Below are positions 13,680 through 26,374 of a stretch of 64,000 nt of DNA, piece after piece. Source of the DNA: Arctopsyche grandis. Its lineage: Eukaryota > Arthropoda > Insecta > Trichoptera > Hydropsychidae. The DNA lies in assembly GCF_051622035.1 (NCBI RefSeq), contig NC_135361.1, positions 7,569,001 through 7,633,000 of the forward strand, given 5' to 3'. A model generated the notes under the pieces. That model searched no databases. It was not told the origin of the DNA and saw only the letters and a program-made list of their open reading frames with translations. Position 1 is the stretch's first letter. The number at the start of each line of letters is the position of its first letter. The translations under genes and the position numbers were made by a program.

Positions 13680-16600
13680 TATTTATATTTTAAGAACAAT
13701 CATTAATTAAATTAATTAAAATTGATTTTATTTTATGTTTAAACATACTAACGATTAAATATGACAATTTTTTGACTAATTGATTACTTTTTTTAAGATT
13801 TAATGTGACTACGATGTAATTATGGTATATGACTTTTTTAATTCAAATCAATCAACTCTCACCAATTTTATATGTATGTAAATTAAATATGGTAAAAATA
13901 ATTCACACGATCGCGATAGTTTGTATAAATTTGCACACAGTGTAATTAAGTCGAAAGGATAGGTGCATTTTATCATAAACATTTGTGTTTTTTGTTATCA
14001 ATTTGAATGCTTCACTTCGCATTCAACTCTAATGAATGGGGGCGCTAGTTACGTCACCGATAAACCACAAAAAGCATATGAACATATTACATACATACTA
14101 ATAAGTATGACGTTTTGATCTGCCTTTTTTTCTTTTTTAACAAAAAATTGGTCATGCCATTCTTTTAAAAAAGAGAAAAAACCGACTTTCATTTTTTTTT
14201 ATGAGGAATTTAGATTTCATTTGACACCTTTGGACCTCAAAAAGTGACATCAACTTTGGCTTATACAAAAAAAATATATATATTTGAGCAATATTATTAT
14301 CTTGTGAGGAAAAGTTAATGTGTGTCATCGCTACCGCTATTGTTTTCATATCGCAACATTGCGCTAAATAAATTGCAAGCATTCGGAAAAAATACCAATC
14401 GCGTGACTTCAATATTCTAAATGCATTTTATTATCTAATTTAAAAATTAAATTTACCGTTGTTTGGTCTACAGTGCATAAATACATACATATGTACATAT
14501 ATTGATCGTAGAAAGTTTATGAATCAAAATTTCTACATATGTATGTATATACTTGTACATCTGTATAAATAATATATGTAAATAAAGAAACACAAATTAA
14601 ATACTCTATAAATCTACAAGTTTCTGGGTCTTGATTATCTTCAATAGATTCTGATTAATCCGGAAAGAGGCTGTCCAAATAATAAAATCGAAGATTACAT
14701 AAATCGGAATTATATTGATATAATAGTATGATTTCTTTCAAGCCTTCTATAAATGTCTTGAAATGTTAATTCTTCAGTAGATTATGAATGTCTTGTGAAA
14801 TCTTCTGAAAGGAAATAAGGTAGGAAATGAACCTCGAGATACATATACATATGTATATGTAGTTTCTTTCTATGTCCCAATGTTTCTTCTTCTCAAAGAT
14901 TTGTGATATATTATCATCTACTACCACACGCAGGAATAAGTTGTGTCGTTCGCAAGTATATGTATGTATGTAGTCACGAATGAAATGTATATTCTGAATT
15001 TGGGAAAGCTGTTCTGTATAGGAATTTGGAACCATTTTCTAATAGTGTCGGTTCTTTTGATCGCGTCTGTGAAACAATTGAATTGAAGTGCTAGAAACGT
15101 TTGTATTCGAGAGAGAAGACCGTTTCAGCCGTTCGTAACAGTTAAGTAACCCAAATTCCAGTCGACATTCCTCGCAGATAGTGTTCGCCTCGTTTTGATA
15201 TCTTCATGACGAGTTTCGGAAGGTCAACTGTATCCGTCGTCACGACAGAGCAACGATCTGAAGTCTCTGTAACATTACAAGCACTTGGTTGTCCGTTCGG
15301 AGCTTTGTTTCGAACTTTTCAGCGACTGAAACAATGAGAGGAATGATCAAAGCGGTCATTGTGATAGAATTTGATAAAGTGATCAGGCAAAATGTAGCCA
15401 AAAACTTCTTCAATATTGAATAAAATCACAGAAATCCAAATTGAACGTAAAACGTCGAACCCTCCCACAACGAAGAGCAAATTTCCACAAATAATTATAA
15501 ATAACAAAAAAAAAACTCGTATGATAAAGTGTGGGTTGGTTAAGAGAAAACATAGCCAGTCCCATTATGGAAAAACAACCCACAGTGCGGTGCAACACGC
15601 ATTTTTCACCTGTGATTCACCGGTGATTGTAGAGTAGTTGTCGTTCTCTATAGTAGACTAAATCGAGGACGTTGCGATGCTAGTTAAGCAGGATCTGATC
15701 GCAGAACTGTCAGCTTGGCAATCATATCGTTCCTGGACTCAATTTACCAAAAGATTATCAATCATATGCAGCGGCCGTTTATCAAATTATCATACATTGA
15801 AAATAAGCACGCGCTTGGGGCCCCCGAATCTTGGGGTGAAAACACTAACAGTGGGGGCCCCTATAGTAAATAAATAAAAACAGTATGGTTTTGTAAAGTC
15901 CCAATGAAAAACCATGTACTGAAAAGCATGATAAAAAACGATGATAGCACTTTTTTACTAAAGTGGGGGCCTCAAATTTCAAATGCTCCTGGGGCCTTCC
16001 ATTTAATTGATCCGCCGCTGATCGAAGACGTTCGATGACTTTTCAATTCACCGTTTGACAAATATTATATGATGAATCAACACATTAAATGTTTAAATCA
16101 TTGTTAAATCACTTTAAAATAAATGTTTATAAAGTACATGTCAAGAAAGGAAGTTACATTATACGATTCGAAATACAATACATATGTATGTACATTCAAT
16201 AGAATTTTTTAATATTTTATGTACATCTACACATATTGCGTAGTAGAAATCAATGCAAAATCTTTCAGCACAAACAAAAAAAAAATCACCAAAATATGTA
16301 TGTTGGTATATATAGTAATTACTTACATATGTATGAGTGGTTCCTAGAATTGTAGCTGAAAAACAGTTGACCAAACATCGCCTCTTGAACATCACATACA
16401 GAATCGAAGGCTAGAAATGGTCATTGTCCAGCTGTTCAGTTAGGTCAGTTTTATAAATAACCCAATGACTTGTTCGCGGCAAGATGATTGACCAGTTAGT
16501 TAGTCAACCATTCGAAGAATGTCGATATCCGCTACTACCATACATTTTCGTTGTCACGTGTGCATGTCATTATTAAAATCAGATGAAACGGTGCCACGGT

Positions 16601-16813
16601 CAATTTGCATCCAACAAATTGATCTAAGATCAATGGCTTTATAGGAATCTGTAATTTTAAACGTTTTAGTATTTATTCGTGTGCTTTGAATTTTATTTAT
16701 CAATATATGCATGTGACTGTCAAGCATGTAATTGATTTCATGTGTTATTTTTTCACGTTATGATGGAATGTGATTTATAGGAATTTAAAGGCCGAGTGCT
16801 GCGTGCTCCGATA
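13680..16813. other. No recognised gene
   Basis: AT-rich, with a GGGGCC-rich hAT terminus at 15.8-16.0 kb. A moderately GC-rich stretch at 15.05-15.35 kb resembles a 5' untranslated region, but no frame is identified. Confidence 0.5.
15970..16018 (-). mobile_element. Terminus of a GGGGCC-rich hAT-like element
   Basis: On the minus strand it starts CAGCGGCGGATCAATTAAAT and continues into GGGGCC-rich DNA also seen at 15815-15860. A CAGCGGCCG at 15768 could be the partner end, but no matching duplication is visible. Confidence 0.45.
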
Positions 16814-16885
16814 GCCGTGATCGTCTAGTGGTTAGGACCCTACGTTGTGGCCGTAGTAACCCAGGTTCGAATCCTGGTCACGGCA
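16814..16885 (+). tRNA. tRNA-His (GTG)
   Basis: A 72-base cloverleaf with acceptor stem GCCGTGA/TCACGGC and D-arm TCGTCTAGTGGTTAGGA. The anticodon stem CTACG/CGTAG encloses the loop TTGTGGC with anticodon GTG. The T-arm is CCAGGTTCGAATCCTGG. G-1 is not encoded, as is usual for eukaryotic tRNA-His. A and B boxes are intact and there is no intron. A T6 run about 28 bases downstream can serve as the Pol III terminator. Confidence 0.97.
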
Positions 16886-17162
16886 ATGCCAACATGCATT
16901 GTCGCGGCGGAGCTTTTTTGCATTTTTTTTATATAAAATACATGTTATATATTTTAAATTATAAAATTAAATGATTAATCCCTATAATATAATAATATAA
17001 AACTTAAAAAAATAAAAATATTAAATAATATTTTTTTTATTTTTTGTTTTGTAATAATTAATCCAATTTAAAAACAACATAATGTTTATTATATTATTAC
17101 CTCATATGTTTATTTTTAATATACACATTAAATGATAATTTCATCGATGAGATATTCACCAA

Positions 17163-17273
17163 AGTGCCACACCCGGTCGAAAGTTGCACGTCGGCCGGAT
17201 ATTGACGGGTCGGTGGGACTTTCGTCCGTTTGTATCGCTTTATACATCATACAGAACGCCCTTTGAAGAGGTA
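17163..17273 (+). promoter_or_regulatory. Possible non-coding first exon
   Basis: A GC-rich patch (ACGTCGGCCGGATATTGACG) ends in GAAGAG before GTAAGTTT, a consensus donor. No ATG is present and no partner exon was found. Confidence 0.2.
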
Positions 17274-18794
17274 AGTTTACATAATCAAAACAAAATTTAT
17301 AATAAAATAATAATAAAATATGTGTGTATTAATTAAATAGCGACACCTACAATTGACTAGCAAAACTAACAGTTCGTACAATTAAAATTTTCAAGTAAAA
17401 TTTTCTACTCATAAATAGGTGGCTCTAACAAATACAATTGCAATCATTCAAAAGTTAGTTTTATGAATTGACGTACAAATGTATGTATAAAATATTTAAT
17501 ATTCAATATCTTTAGAACTGCGACATACATAATAAGAAAATTGCGTATCATTTCAATATGCAAAAGTATTCAATTAGCTTCCGTAACGGGAATGCGTCAC
17601 AGTATAATTTTTCTAAATTTACATTTTCCACACGTGTCACGCTGAAACCGATCTGATGTAATCATCGGCGCTCTAATACATTGACAATCGGCGTCATACA
17701 AAATAAAATATAAATCAGTTCAATATTCAAGAGCTAATTGCGATAGATATGCTCTGTTGAGTTCGCACATACATACATAAATCGTATATAAATAACTAGA
17801 GTGATAAAGGCGTTGATAAAGAGCGGGCATTATTCATATATACTTTCGTTTAAAGTGACAAACATACATATGTAGTAGCTATTGTAAATATGCACAGAGA
17901 TGAATACAGATTCGTTATTATATAATGAACACACCAAAGGTTGTCAATCGATTAAAATTGCAGACTTTACATACACGTAAGCAACAACGAAACGTGTCAC
18001 CATTCGTAAGGCCACATCTAGCTCGCGGATGAAGAAGTACTGCTGAAGAATTTCGCGCGGGATTTTACTTACGTCTGAATGGCTTCATAATACGACAATC
18101 AATTCCGTTTAAGCAGCACTGACATCAGTGATAGATCAGAGAAAAAACAGAGACCGGCCAGACATGGGCTCAGTCACTCGGCCAACCGCGTCAACATCAG
18201 TCGTTGGCGTGTTTACTGAACGCTAAGTTTATTTGCACTCGGAGAGCTACCTACAGTAGTAGCACGCTGTTGTTGACATAACCGAAATCAGCTGAAAAAT
18301 CATCACTAGCGCAAGAACGACAGGTGACAATCATCAATTTAATTAGAATTCTTCCACAGATAGGGATAGAATGATAAGCGCAGAACGATAATCGATTAAA
18401 TCGGTCTTTCATCGGGTCGATAAGTTTGAAACGGTCGTTGGCAATATCAATAACCGGTCGAGTGAAGCGAATTCTTCAAAAAAAAATCCAAGCAAGCCAT
18501 GTAAATTAATAATTTAAATGTCTATTATGCAACTTGCATGTGTATTCACAAAAAATACAGGTTAATATTTACGTATAAACAGTGGATGAAAATTTGACGT
18601 GCTCAAATCGATTGAATCTCATAATATTTTCTACTGAAGGAATCATCATTACATCGTTTTGTTTGTGCAGAATAAAATCATTGTGATTTGCGACTTTGTG
18701 CTCTCAATTATAATTTATCGATTCACAATTGGCTAGATTGCTTGAAAGATAATTCCCAAAATATTACATACAATTTATAAATGATCAATTTAAT

Positions 18795-19052
18795 TCACAG
18801 TTGATGACATTTTGACATAACAAGAAGCACGTGACACTTTATACTTATACTTAATTCTGTACGATCAATTGCGATTCTGTTTATTTTCGACTGGCAAAAT
18901 GTGTGGGCTAATGAAATATTGGCAACAGCTCTATAACACTTCCGAAACTTATGATTATAATTATTATTATGACACACCCATTGACCCTGCTCTAGATTTA
19001 TCTGTTTATTTATTATAAATAAGATTCCAAATATTATACTCAATAGCTTCAT
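18795..19052 (-). CDS. Small ORF with a signal-peptide-like start
   Basis: An 85-codon frame starts MKLLSIIFGILFIINKQINL, a good secretion-signal pattern. It continues with five cysteines (VCHN, KCYRA, FCQS, KCHV, KCHQ). No family is recognised. Open frames of this length are expected by chance in this window, so support is weak. Confidence 0.15.
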   Translation of the reverse strand: MKLLSIIFGILFIINKQINLEQGQWVCHNNNYNHKFRKCYRAVANISLAHTFCQSKINRIAIDRTELSISIKCHVLLVMSKCHQL

Positions 19053-19549
19053 AGCTGAAATTCTTCCTGCATGATTTCACAAGAATTTAAAATAAACTCT
19101 ACGTAGTTAAAATTTGGTAGTATATTTCGGACCAACACTGTAGGTAAAGAGGTTCTGAAAGCTAAAGCTGCTGTAGTAAAAAAATAATATTTAATCCAAA
19201 ACCATACAGAAATGACTAAAATGTCGATAATTCGTTTTTTACCGTCAAAATGAGTTGATTTTTTAAAATATGAAATGGAGAGGTAGATAAAAAGATAAGA
19301 TCGTGATGTCATACTACTTCTGGTCTGAAATTTTGGACTTTGATTTGACTTATTTCAAGTACATATGTAATTTTTTATGTTAAAAAAATGTTTGATAATA
19401 CAATATGAAATCAAATCTTTCAAAAGATAATTCAGATAATAACAAAACCCCCTTATTCCTTCATAATATAAATGAAAACTACGATTTTATAGTTTCCTTA
19501 ATAGTTTTTCTTCAGAAATTTAACTGTCTATTGTTTCAAAGTTTTATTT

Positions 19550-19860
19550 ATGTATCATCATCATAATCATTTACAGCCATTCACCATCCACTACTGGTTG
19601 AAGACCTATCCAACACTCTTCCACTCGTCTGTATTTTGCGCAACTCTCATCTATCTCACCCAACACATTTTTCTAATTTCATCTCACCATCTTCCTTGCG
19701 GCCTTCTTTTCACCTTTTTACATTCTCTCGGGTACCATTCTAGCACTTCTTTTGTCCACCTTTTATCCATTCTTCTAGCTATCCGTTGTCATTTAAATCT
19801 CTTCACTCTATCTCTCCTCGTTATGCCGAGCATACAGCACTCCATTCCTCTTTGAAAGCT
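19550..19860 (-). mobile_element. LINE 3' fragment, same family as 7.8 kb
   Basis: Continuous match in block order to the 7.8 kb copy (CCATCCACTACTGGTTGAAG through CATTCCTCTTTG). It starts with the same CATCATCATAATCAT run. Confidence 0.7.
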
Positions 19861-19969
19861 TTATGCATCTATAAAAATGAACCTTTTGCCTCAATGAGAA
19901 AGTTTTTGATCAATTCGTTTGCCTCGTAATGACGCTTGTATGCAAAACTTAAGCATTGCATTCCAAGAT

Positions 19970-20330
19970 GTTACATAAAGTATAATACGCTAAGAAAATT
20001 ATGGAATATTGCATATGTGATACATCGAGAGGAGAAAGAATGCGAAACATATTAGTGAGAGACATGACTGAATATCTGACATAGTGATCTGTAATATCTG
20101 ATCTAGTGAAATGATTTAAATGGCTAGAAGAATGGAAGCTAGAAGATGAACTGGAGGAGAGGGGAAGTGTTATAAGTGTAGTAAAAGACCAGAAATAAAA
20201 TAAGTAGATCAAATTAAAAGAAATGTATGAGAAGAAATGAACCAATGTTACTCAGATCAGATAAGAATGTAAGCGAGAAATCAAAGGAGAGGAATCTTGA
20301 GTGATTGCAAATAACCATGCTGATGATGCG
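19970..20330 (+). mobile_element. Decayed LINE 3' fragment
   Basis: Plus-strand remnants resemble the same reverse-transcriptase tail (arginine-rich segment near 20030, then an AGAAGAATGGAAGCTAG-type stretch) with many stops. Its orientation is opposite to the neighbouring copy at 19.55 kb. Confidence 0.45.
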
Positions 20331-20906
20331 TAACTTCGAATTGCTATATATTGCCTGTAACTTTCATTAAATAACTAAAATTAAATTTGTATTATATTAT
20401 ATGATTTACTTTAATGTATATACGGGTACAAGAATTATAGTCTGTCCATGTCGTTTATGGAAAATCAAGATCTTACATATTTACAGGGTTACACCGTCGG
20501 GACATATTTTATCTTTCGGCGCCTGTGGCAAAGTCGTAACACTGACCCTAACCTAGATACTCTATCTAGCCATGTAATTAAATCTAGAAAAATACAACTC
20601 ATCCGCAAAAGATTATTTAAAATAAAATAAAGCGAAGGGTCATAAAGTTAAAAAGCAACGACACTTTATCTCGAATCCATGTTAACCTTTAGAACAGTTA
20701 AAATTGCGATATTCTAATTTCGTATAGAAAAAATCTTGTTATTATACATTACATATATGTAATTAAATGGCAGGGCTTTGAACCGGAATGATAAGAAGTT
20801 ATGAAACTGTCTCAGGAGAATTTCAATATAAACGAGAAACATCACCAGATTCGTTCGAATTTCGACACTGGCCCATTTAGAATCATTGTACATATTTATT
20901 TATAAT

Positions 20907-21370
20907 AAAACTAGTGTTGTACCCGATGAAATATCATCGCATAGGTGTTAACATACTAAGTTATTAAACAAAAAAAAATTAAAAGAAATATGTCGTTCCT
21001 GTGTTTGATCCGTACGAGTTGATTTTTTTCAAATACCTCTTGAATATCTTTCATTGTTTAATATGAAAACAATGATAAAAACTACCTACCTACCTATATA
21101 TAAACAATATAAAACACCAATAGAAAGATTAATTAATTAAATACATTTTCAATAGATGGCGCTAAATGCTGAGACTTGCCTAGAGGAAGCATTGGTAGCA
21201 AACAGTAATATAAAAGTTTTTTTCTTTCGTTATTATGTTCGTACATTTTGTTGGAAGTGGTTTAGCTGTGACGTACATGTGTATGTCGAAGCGAAATGAC
21301 TAATAGTACGGCGAGCGTTATCGCAGATAGACAGACACACAGAATAGCGATATTAGATATACATATGTAT
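20907..21370 (+). mobile_element. Interspersed repeat, CCCGATGAAATATCATCGC family, copy 1
   Basis: Starts ACTAGTGTTGTACCCGATG, has a CTACCTACC run, an AATAGATGGCGCTAAATGCT block, and ends in AGACAGACACACAG and GATATTAGATATAC. Its architecture resembles a 5'-truncated LINE or SINE tail. No frame. Confidence 0.65.
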
Positions 21371-21791
21371 GACTAGTGTTGTTCCCCGATGGAATATCAT
21401 AGCATGGCTTATAGCATGTTTAGCTATTAAAAAATTAAAAGAAATGCGTCGGTTCTGTGTTCGATACGCTCGCGGTCCTATTTTTTTTCATATACCTTTT
21501 AAATATATTTAATTTAATATTTGTATTTAATTGTTGAAAAAAAAATGGTAAAAACTACCTACCTAATTACATATAAACAATATAAAACACCAATAGAAAA
21601 ATTAATTAATTAAATAAATTTTCAATAGATGGCGGTAAATGCTCCGAGACTTAGCGCCGTCTATTTGCTAGAGGAAACATTGGTAGCAAACAGTATATAT
21701 AGAAGTTTTTTTTGTTATTATATTCGAATACGTTTTGTTGGCAGTTGTTTAGCTGTGACGTACATATGTTTGTCGAATCGAAACGACTATT

Positions 21792-22485
21792 AGGGCGCAA
21801 TCACACAGCGCGGGATGTGGTATGTTGAATGTCGACAAGTTCTCCTACATTTCTTAAAACCGTTATCGACCACTGTCAAGCAAGGATAAATACAAGGATA
21901 CAATTTTACCGAATACACCCAGGGGGTCTTTTTTTTGGACGTTTTGAAAGGAATATACATATTTTATTTTTATTTTACATATATACCAGGAAGGCCTTAC
22001 AGGTAAACCCCAATGCGCCTTCCTGGCCAATTACAAATGTACAAATTACAATTCAGCATTTTTTTTTATATAAATCACTGAATTACGAGACACTGTAAAA
22101 CTCGTAAATCAATGAGACATCTATTAATTTGTACACAAACTTATTTATTGTACATTAATTAATAACAAATTATAGGTGACATATCGTATAGGAGGGATTT
22201 TTAGCCAATTTTTTTTCCGGGAACCGTTTCAACAATGAAATCAGAGAAAATTGGCAAACTCTGATAGGAAACGATCAACCTGAAGTCACAAATCCAGGTC
22301 TAACCAACAGCATACTCTGAAAAATCAAAATTTTCATTCGAGGCTCGGTCCCAGGGATCGAACCCGCCGCCTCTCAACGCTAAGCAGAAGCTTAACGACC
22401 GAGCTATGCTGCTGGCTAAAACTATGTTGAAAACTATCTAAAAAAAAACCCACGTCCCACATTCACCGCTGTGTGATTTCGCCCT
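21792..22485. mobile_element. Inverted-repeat element nested in copy 2
   Basis: Ends AGGGCGCAATCACACAGCG and AGGGCGAAATCACACAGCG (other strand) are inverted repeats. It contains a SINE in its middle and no transposase frame, so the class is uncertain. Confidence 0.6.
21975..22417 (-). mobile_element. tRNA-headed SINE, copy A
   Basis: On the minus strand it starts GCCAGCAGCATAGCTCGGTC (A box) and has GGGTTCGATCCC (B box) 50 bases on. A core shared with the other copies follows (GATCGTTTCCTATCAGAG, TTGAAACGGTTCC). The 3' end carries an inverted CCAGGAAGGC/GCCTTCCTGG hairpin and an A/T-rich tail. Confidence 0.75.
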
Positions 22486-23063
22486 TATAGTACACAACAG
22501 ACACACATACAGACAGAATGGTGTTATTATATATGTATATGATATATAATATATACGTTTTCGATATTTTGAATCGTATTAAGGATATGTGTTGGATTAT
22601 ACGTTGAATATGCAATGAGATGATTATTCATGGTCATGGCGAACCCTTATTAATACTCGTCGACTTGATCGCACTGTATTTTATTTATGAAAATCGTCAT
22701 ACAAGGTCTGCTGTCGGTAATTAGTAACTTGTAATACAATTTTATAAAGAATGCGGCGCAAGTCTGGAAAGCTTACAAGTGCAGGTCTTCATCTTCTGAA
22801 GGAGTTAGCGACACAGTTAACGCAATTTAAAACGGCGGGTTGTAAAAAGTGGATGTAGGCGAAAAAAAAGCTGGGTCACACGATGCGTGTGATGTCAATC
22901 GAATTAAGTTCAATATATTCAATGCGGGTTCATTGTACGATTGAAAGAACCCAAAAAATCGGTGTTGGAATTGATTTCTCAGGCTGCATATCAAATTGAA
23001 TAGAATAGGACATGCCTGTTTAAGTGTGAGGATAAAAGTTCAAAGGGATCATGCTGTGAATCA

Positions 23064-23155
23064 ATTTATTGTATGTTATTCGTCAACCCCCCCTAATTGG
23101 TATATGATGTACGTAGTTTTGCGAAACTAGAGGGTGACGAACGACATACAATGAC
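23064..23155. repeat. Imperfect hairpin
   Basis: TATTGTATGTTATTCGTCA and TGACGAACGACATACAATGA are near-complementary arms about 45 bases apart. Confidence 0.6.
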
Positions 23156-23416
23156 TTGATTTATATCTAGTTAAGTCTGATCATCATCAGCTTTAGAGCC
23201 GGGCCGCACAACTTGGTTGAGGGCGACCAGACCAATGCATGCAGGTCTGTCGCACACATTTTTTCGTGTCGCGCGACTAGTCGGCCGACAAAGTTGCACG
23301 GTGCGGCCCGGCCCTGAGGTGTTGTTAATTATAGTGACTGTAGTTAAATATAAGAGAATATAATAGCAAATTATGTTTTTCTGTATATATGTATTATTAC
23401 ATTGCATGTGTATGTG

Positions 23417-24107
23417 TAGGGTGCCCATACGTCCCGTTTTGGCCGGGATAGTACCGATTTTGATGTGCTTTGCATCGATGCGGTGCAAACGATCGACAAA
23501 CGCCAGACAGACTGAACCACAGATTAACTTTACGTGTACCTTATGCGTGCGCACTGCTCGCACTTACACTAAGCGAAATCTACCCCAAGTTCCGACATAC
23601 CTAGCCTGTATACGTTATGTGCTTCTGATACTTTAGTTCCGAATTTTGCCTTATTGAACTCGCCAGAAAGATCCAACTCAATTTTAATAATTGCATCTGT
23701 GCACATCGAAAGGTTACTCGTCATCTGATGTGCAATCTATCATTCGTGATGTCGAGAATTGCGTTTAAAGCAGCCATCCAGTTAATCTGTGGTTCAGTCT
23801 GTCTGGCGCTTGTCGATCGTTTGCACCAAACCCGCTTTGCATTCGTCCCGTCGTTTTTGTAAACTTGTTTGATTTGTCCCGCTTTGTCCTTGTTTTTCCA
23901 AATCATTTTTTTCCCAAAAACAAATATTAGCAGCTACTGTATGCAGTACCTGCTAATTTTATTTGCAGGTTCTGCTGAACTATTTGCAGGTACTGTATCT
24001 GCGAATAATTGGTTATTTGCAGGTACTGTATTTGCGACTAATAGTGGGGAGGGACAGCTTTTTTAAGGAGCGTCCCGTTTACAGTTCTGGCAAATATGGT
24101 TACCCTA
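23417..24107. mobile_element. Non-autonomous hAT element with an internal 48-bp inverted repeat
   Basis: Ends TAGGGTGCCCATACGTCCCG and TAGGGTAACCATA (read inward) are flanked by TGTATGTG and CGTATGTG (7 of 8). Inside, 23482-23529 and 23780-23827 are reverse complements with one mismatch. A degenerate tandem series of TGCAGGTACTGTATTTGCG-like units fills 23940-24050. No transposase frame is visible. Confidence 0.78.
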
Positions 24108-25028
24108 CGTATGTGCAATATATGCGTAGAGATCAGTTTTTTCTCATCTGCAACAGAACTGTTTGTCTTATTCAGTTGTATAAATAGATAGGGAGTGTCG
24201 GGAAACTTAACTGTCAATTTGCATTATCTTTGAAATATAGTTTTAAATTTTCACTTTGTATTCTTAACATGTAAGCATGGAAGTGTTATCATCTTAACTA
24301 ACTTAATCAAATTTTAAGTTATTTAATTATAAACGTCAGCTTTGTATTTTGATTTTATTGCTAATACAAAATGAGCCCACAGAAAATTCCAAATTTAAAT
24401 GAACCTATTTTTTCTAATGACTAATGTCTTACCATTACATTACCATTGACTTAATACATTTTTCTCTATATAAATAACGTATTGTTTGAAGTAGAGCTAT
24501 TCTTTATTTATTCTATGTAGAATACTATCAATCAATTGGAATCTTAAATCAACCATTAAATTGGTGCAAGTTTTGTATTCAAAGCGTTCTTCTTCTGCGC
24601 AGAGTCTATCTAGAATATATAAGTATCTTTATATGTATGATTACCTGTATCTGTAGCAGGAAATGGTAGAACCAGGTGTTCTAACTTTCACCGATTGATA
24701 ACTAAACTAGTGAATCAGAATTCTGATTATACAAACCACTACAATATAAAATAAACGTTATCATAATCAACTAATCTAATCGTCACATGAGTAATATTAT
24801 ATCTACATGTATAGTAAAAGTAACAGCTTATATTAAACACATTGAATTAAAAGGTTCACACCGAGACACACGAGTGCTAATTTCAACGTGTATTATTTAG
24901 TGTCTCGACAAGGTAAGCAAGTAGGTCATTTGATCGTTATACTATAGTGCGCAAAGACAAAGCGAGAGACCGTAGCCTTTAATCCCCACGTTGCAATTTC
25001 AATACGCTGAAACTTTTCAGATTCAAAC

Positions 25029-26374
25029 ATGGAGGAAAATCAAGTGAAACAGCGGCTCCGAGTCGCCACCTACATGTGTCCTTCACATCCGGTCCAGTTG
25101 TACGAATTGATCGTCGAGCTGCTCGAGGAGGCTTTGGATTGTCACGCCACACTCATGTATGAAAGCAGAAGCCCTGGACCGATGCCCGGAAGAGACGATC
25201 CATTCGAAAGTGACGAGATTGATATAGGTATCTCAAAGTTTATATAGCATATATTCAATTGTGTTTTTTAAGTCTTAATTAGTACTGTGCTATGTTGCTT
25301 TTAGCGTTCATGTCATCAAGGTCTTATATGAAGTTGGTGGAGGAGAATAATTCCCAAGCCGAATTGTTACCGGTAACTCCTGTCTTTGTGCATCCAAAGA
25401 ATGTAAACAACGAGCCCGGATACTACGCTGATATAGTAATTCACCGGGATAAAACGTGAGGTCTTGATATTGTGTGTGTGTGTGTGTGTGTGAAAGTTTG
25501 GTGTTGTAAAATGGGCTTGAAATTAATTGAATCTTTTTCCAGGAGTCATAATGTAACCAGCCTTCAGGATTTACGAGGTTGCAGTTTTGCGTTCAGCAGC
25601 GAGGAGTCTCTCAGCGGGAGTCTTGTGATCTTGAACGCTCTCAATGAGGCTGGAGAAAATGCTACGTTCTTTGGAAACACTCTGAGTGTGTATTTACGTA
25701 TATGTTACATAGATTTGTAATAAATTTAAATGTACTTATGAGTCACTAATACTAAAATATATCAACTACAGTTGTATCAATTGAATGAGATGTTGAATAT
25801 GTATGAAATACACATATTTTTAACCGTCTATAAAACATATAATCAATATTTAACTGTCTTATCAATGACACATGTGTGGATAGAGACGAATTCATTGTGC
25901 ATTGTCCATATAATTAATGATTTACCTTTCAGAATCTAATTCACATTTGGCTTCGGCGCAGATGGTAATATCAAAGCAAGCTGAGTGGGCATCGGTTGAC
26001 GCTACAACACTCCTGAGTAGTAAAAAGCTAATGCAAGACGGAGGTAAAGACTTAGTTGTGCTAAAATCGATAGGTCCGTTACCTCCGTATCCAATCGTAG
26101 TGAATAAAAGACTTTCAGGTATGTCTACAATATATAACATCGACCGTGATCGAAATTTTACTGTGTAATATATGTTTTTTTTTCAATTTTAGACGAAGTA
26201 AAGAATACATTGACGGAGATCTTTCTGACTCTGCCGCACGACGGTGAATGGAAGAAGCGGTTTGCGAAATTCGGCATAGTTAAATACATCGACAACGACC
26301 AACAGACATACACTCAGTATGGGAGTAAAAGTGACGAGACAAAAAGGACCACGATTTCTGTTCCGTATTATTAG
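25029..26374 (+). CDS. PhnD-like phosphate/phosphonate-binding-protein homologue, five coding exons, 286 aa
   Basis: Coding exons are 25029-25227, 25305-25455, 25543-25685, 25933-26118 and 26193-26374. Every junction is GT-AG and the phases chain exactly (1, 2, 1, 1) to a TAG stop. The product resembles the substrate-binding subunit of ABC phosphonate/phosphate importers (PF12974 type). Features seen are an opening LRVATYM strand, a GRDDPFE turn near residue 50, a PVFVHPKN strand followed by YYADIVIHRDKT, then SLQDLRGCSFAFSSEESLSG near residues 123-142. A WASVDATTLL strand follows, then the closing IGPLPPYPIVVNK segment. These are the two lobes and hinge of that fold. No signal peptide or lipobox is visible, so the protein is probably intracellular rather than part of an importer. 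A likely 5' UTR exon ends at 24912 (CGACAAG before GTAAGC) and joins an acceptor ending at 25020, eight bases before the ATG. AATAAA at 26528-26533 can end the transcript. Intron 2 carries a GT microsatellite. Family assignment is from motif order; ligand and role are unknown. Confidence 0.85.
25470..25492 (+). repeat. GT dinucleotide microsatellite in intron 2 of the PhnD-like gene
   Basis: About eleven GT units start some 15 bases after the exon 2 donor. The intron is only 87 bases long, so length variation here could affect splicing. Confidence 0.9.

Larger units (their letters stand above)
16886..20906. other. No recognised gene; LINE tails
   Basis: Holds the possible non-coding exon at 17.2 kb, a GC-richer patch at 18.0-18.3 kb, a weak secreted-type frame at 18.8 kb and two LINE tails in opposite orientation. 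Confidence 0.5.
21371..22560 (+). mobile_element. Same repeat family, copy 2, split by a nested insertion
   Basis: The first part 21371-21791 repeats copy 1 in order. The rest (TAGTACACAACAGACACAC, GACAGAATGG) resumes at about 22486. The break falls inside the block ACTATTAGTAC that is intact in copy 1. Confidence 0.65.
22561..24870. other. No recognised gene upstream of the PhnD-like transcript
   Basis: Unassigned AT-rich sequence, a hairpin at 23.1 kb and the hAT element at 23.4-24.1 kb. Confidence 0.5.
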
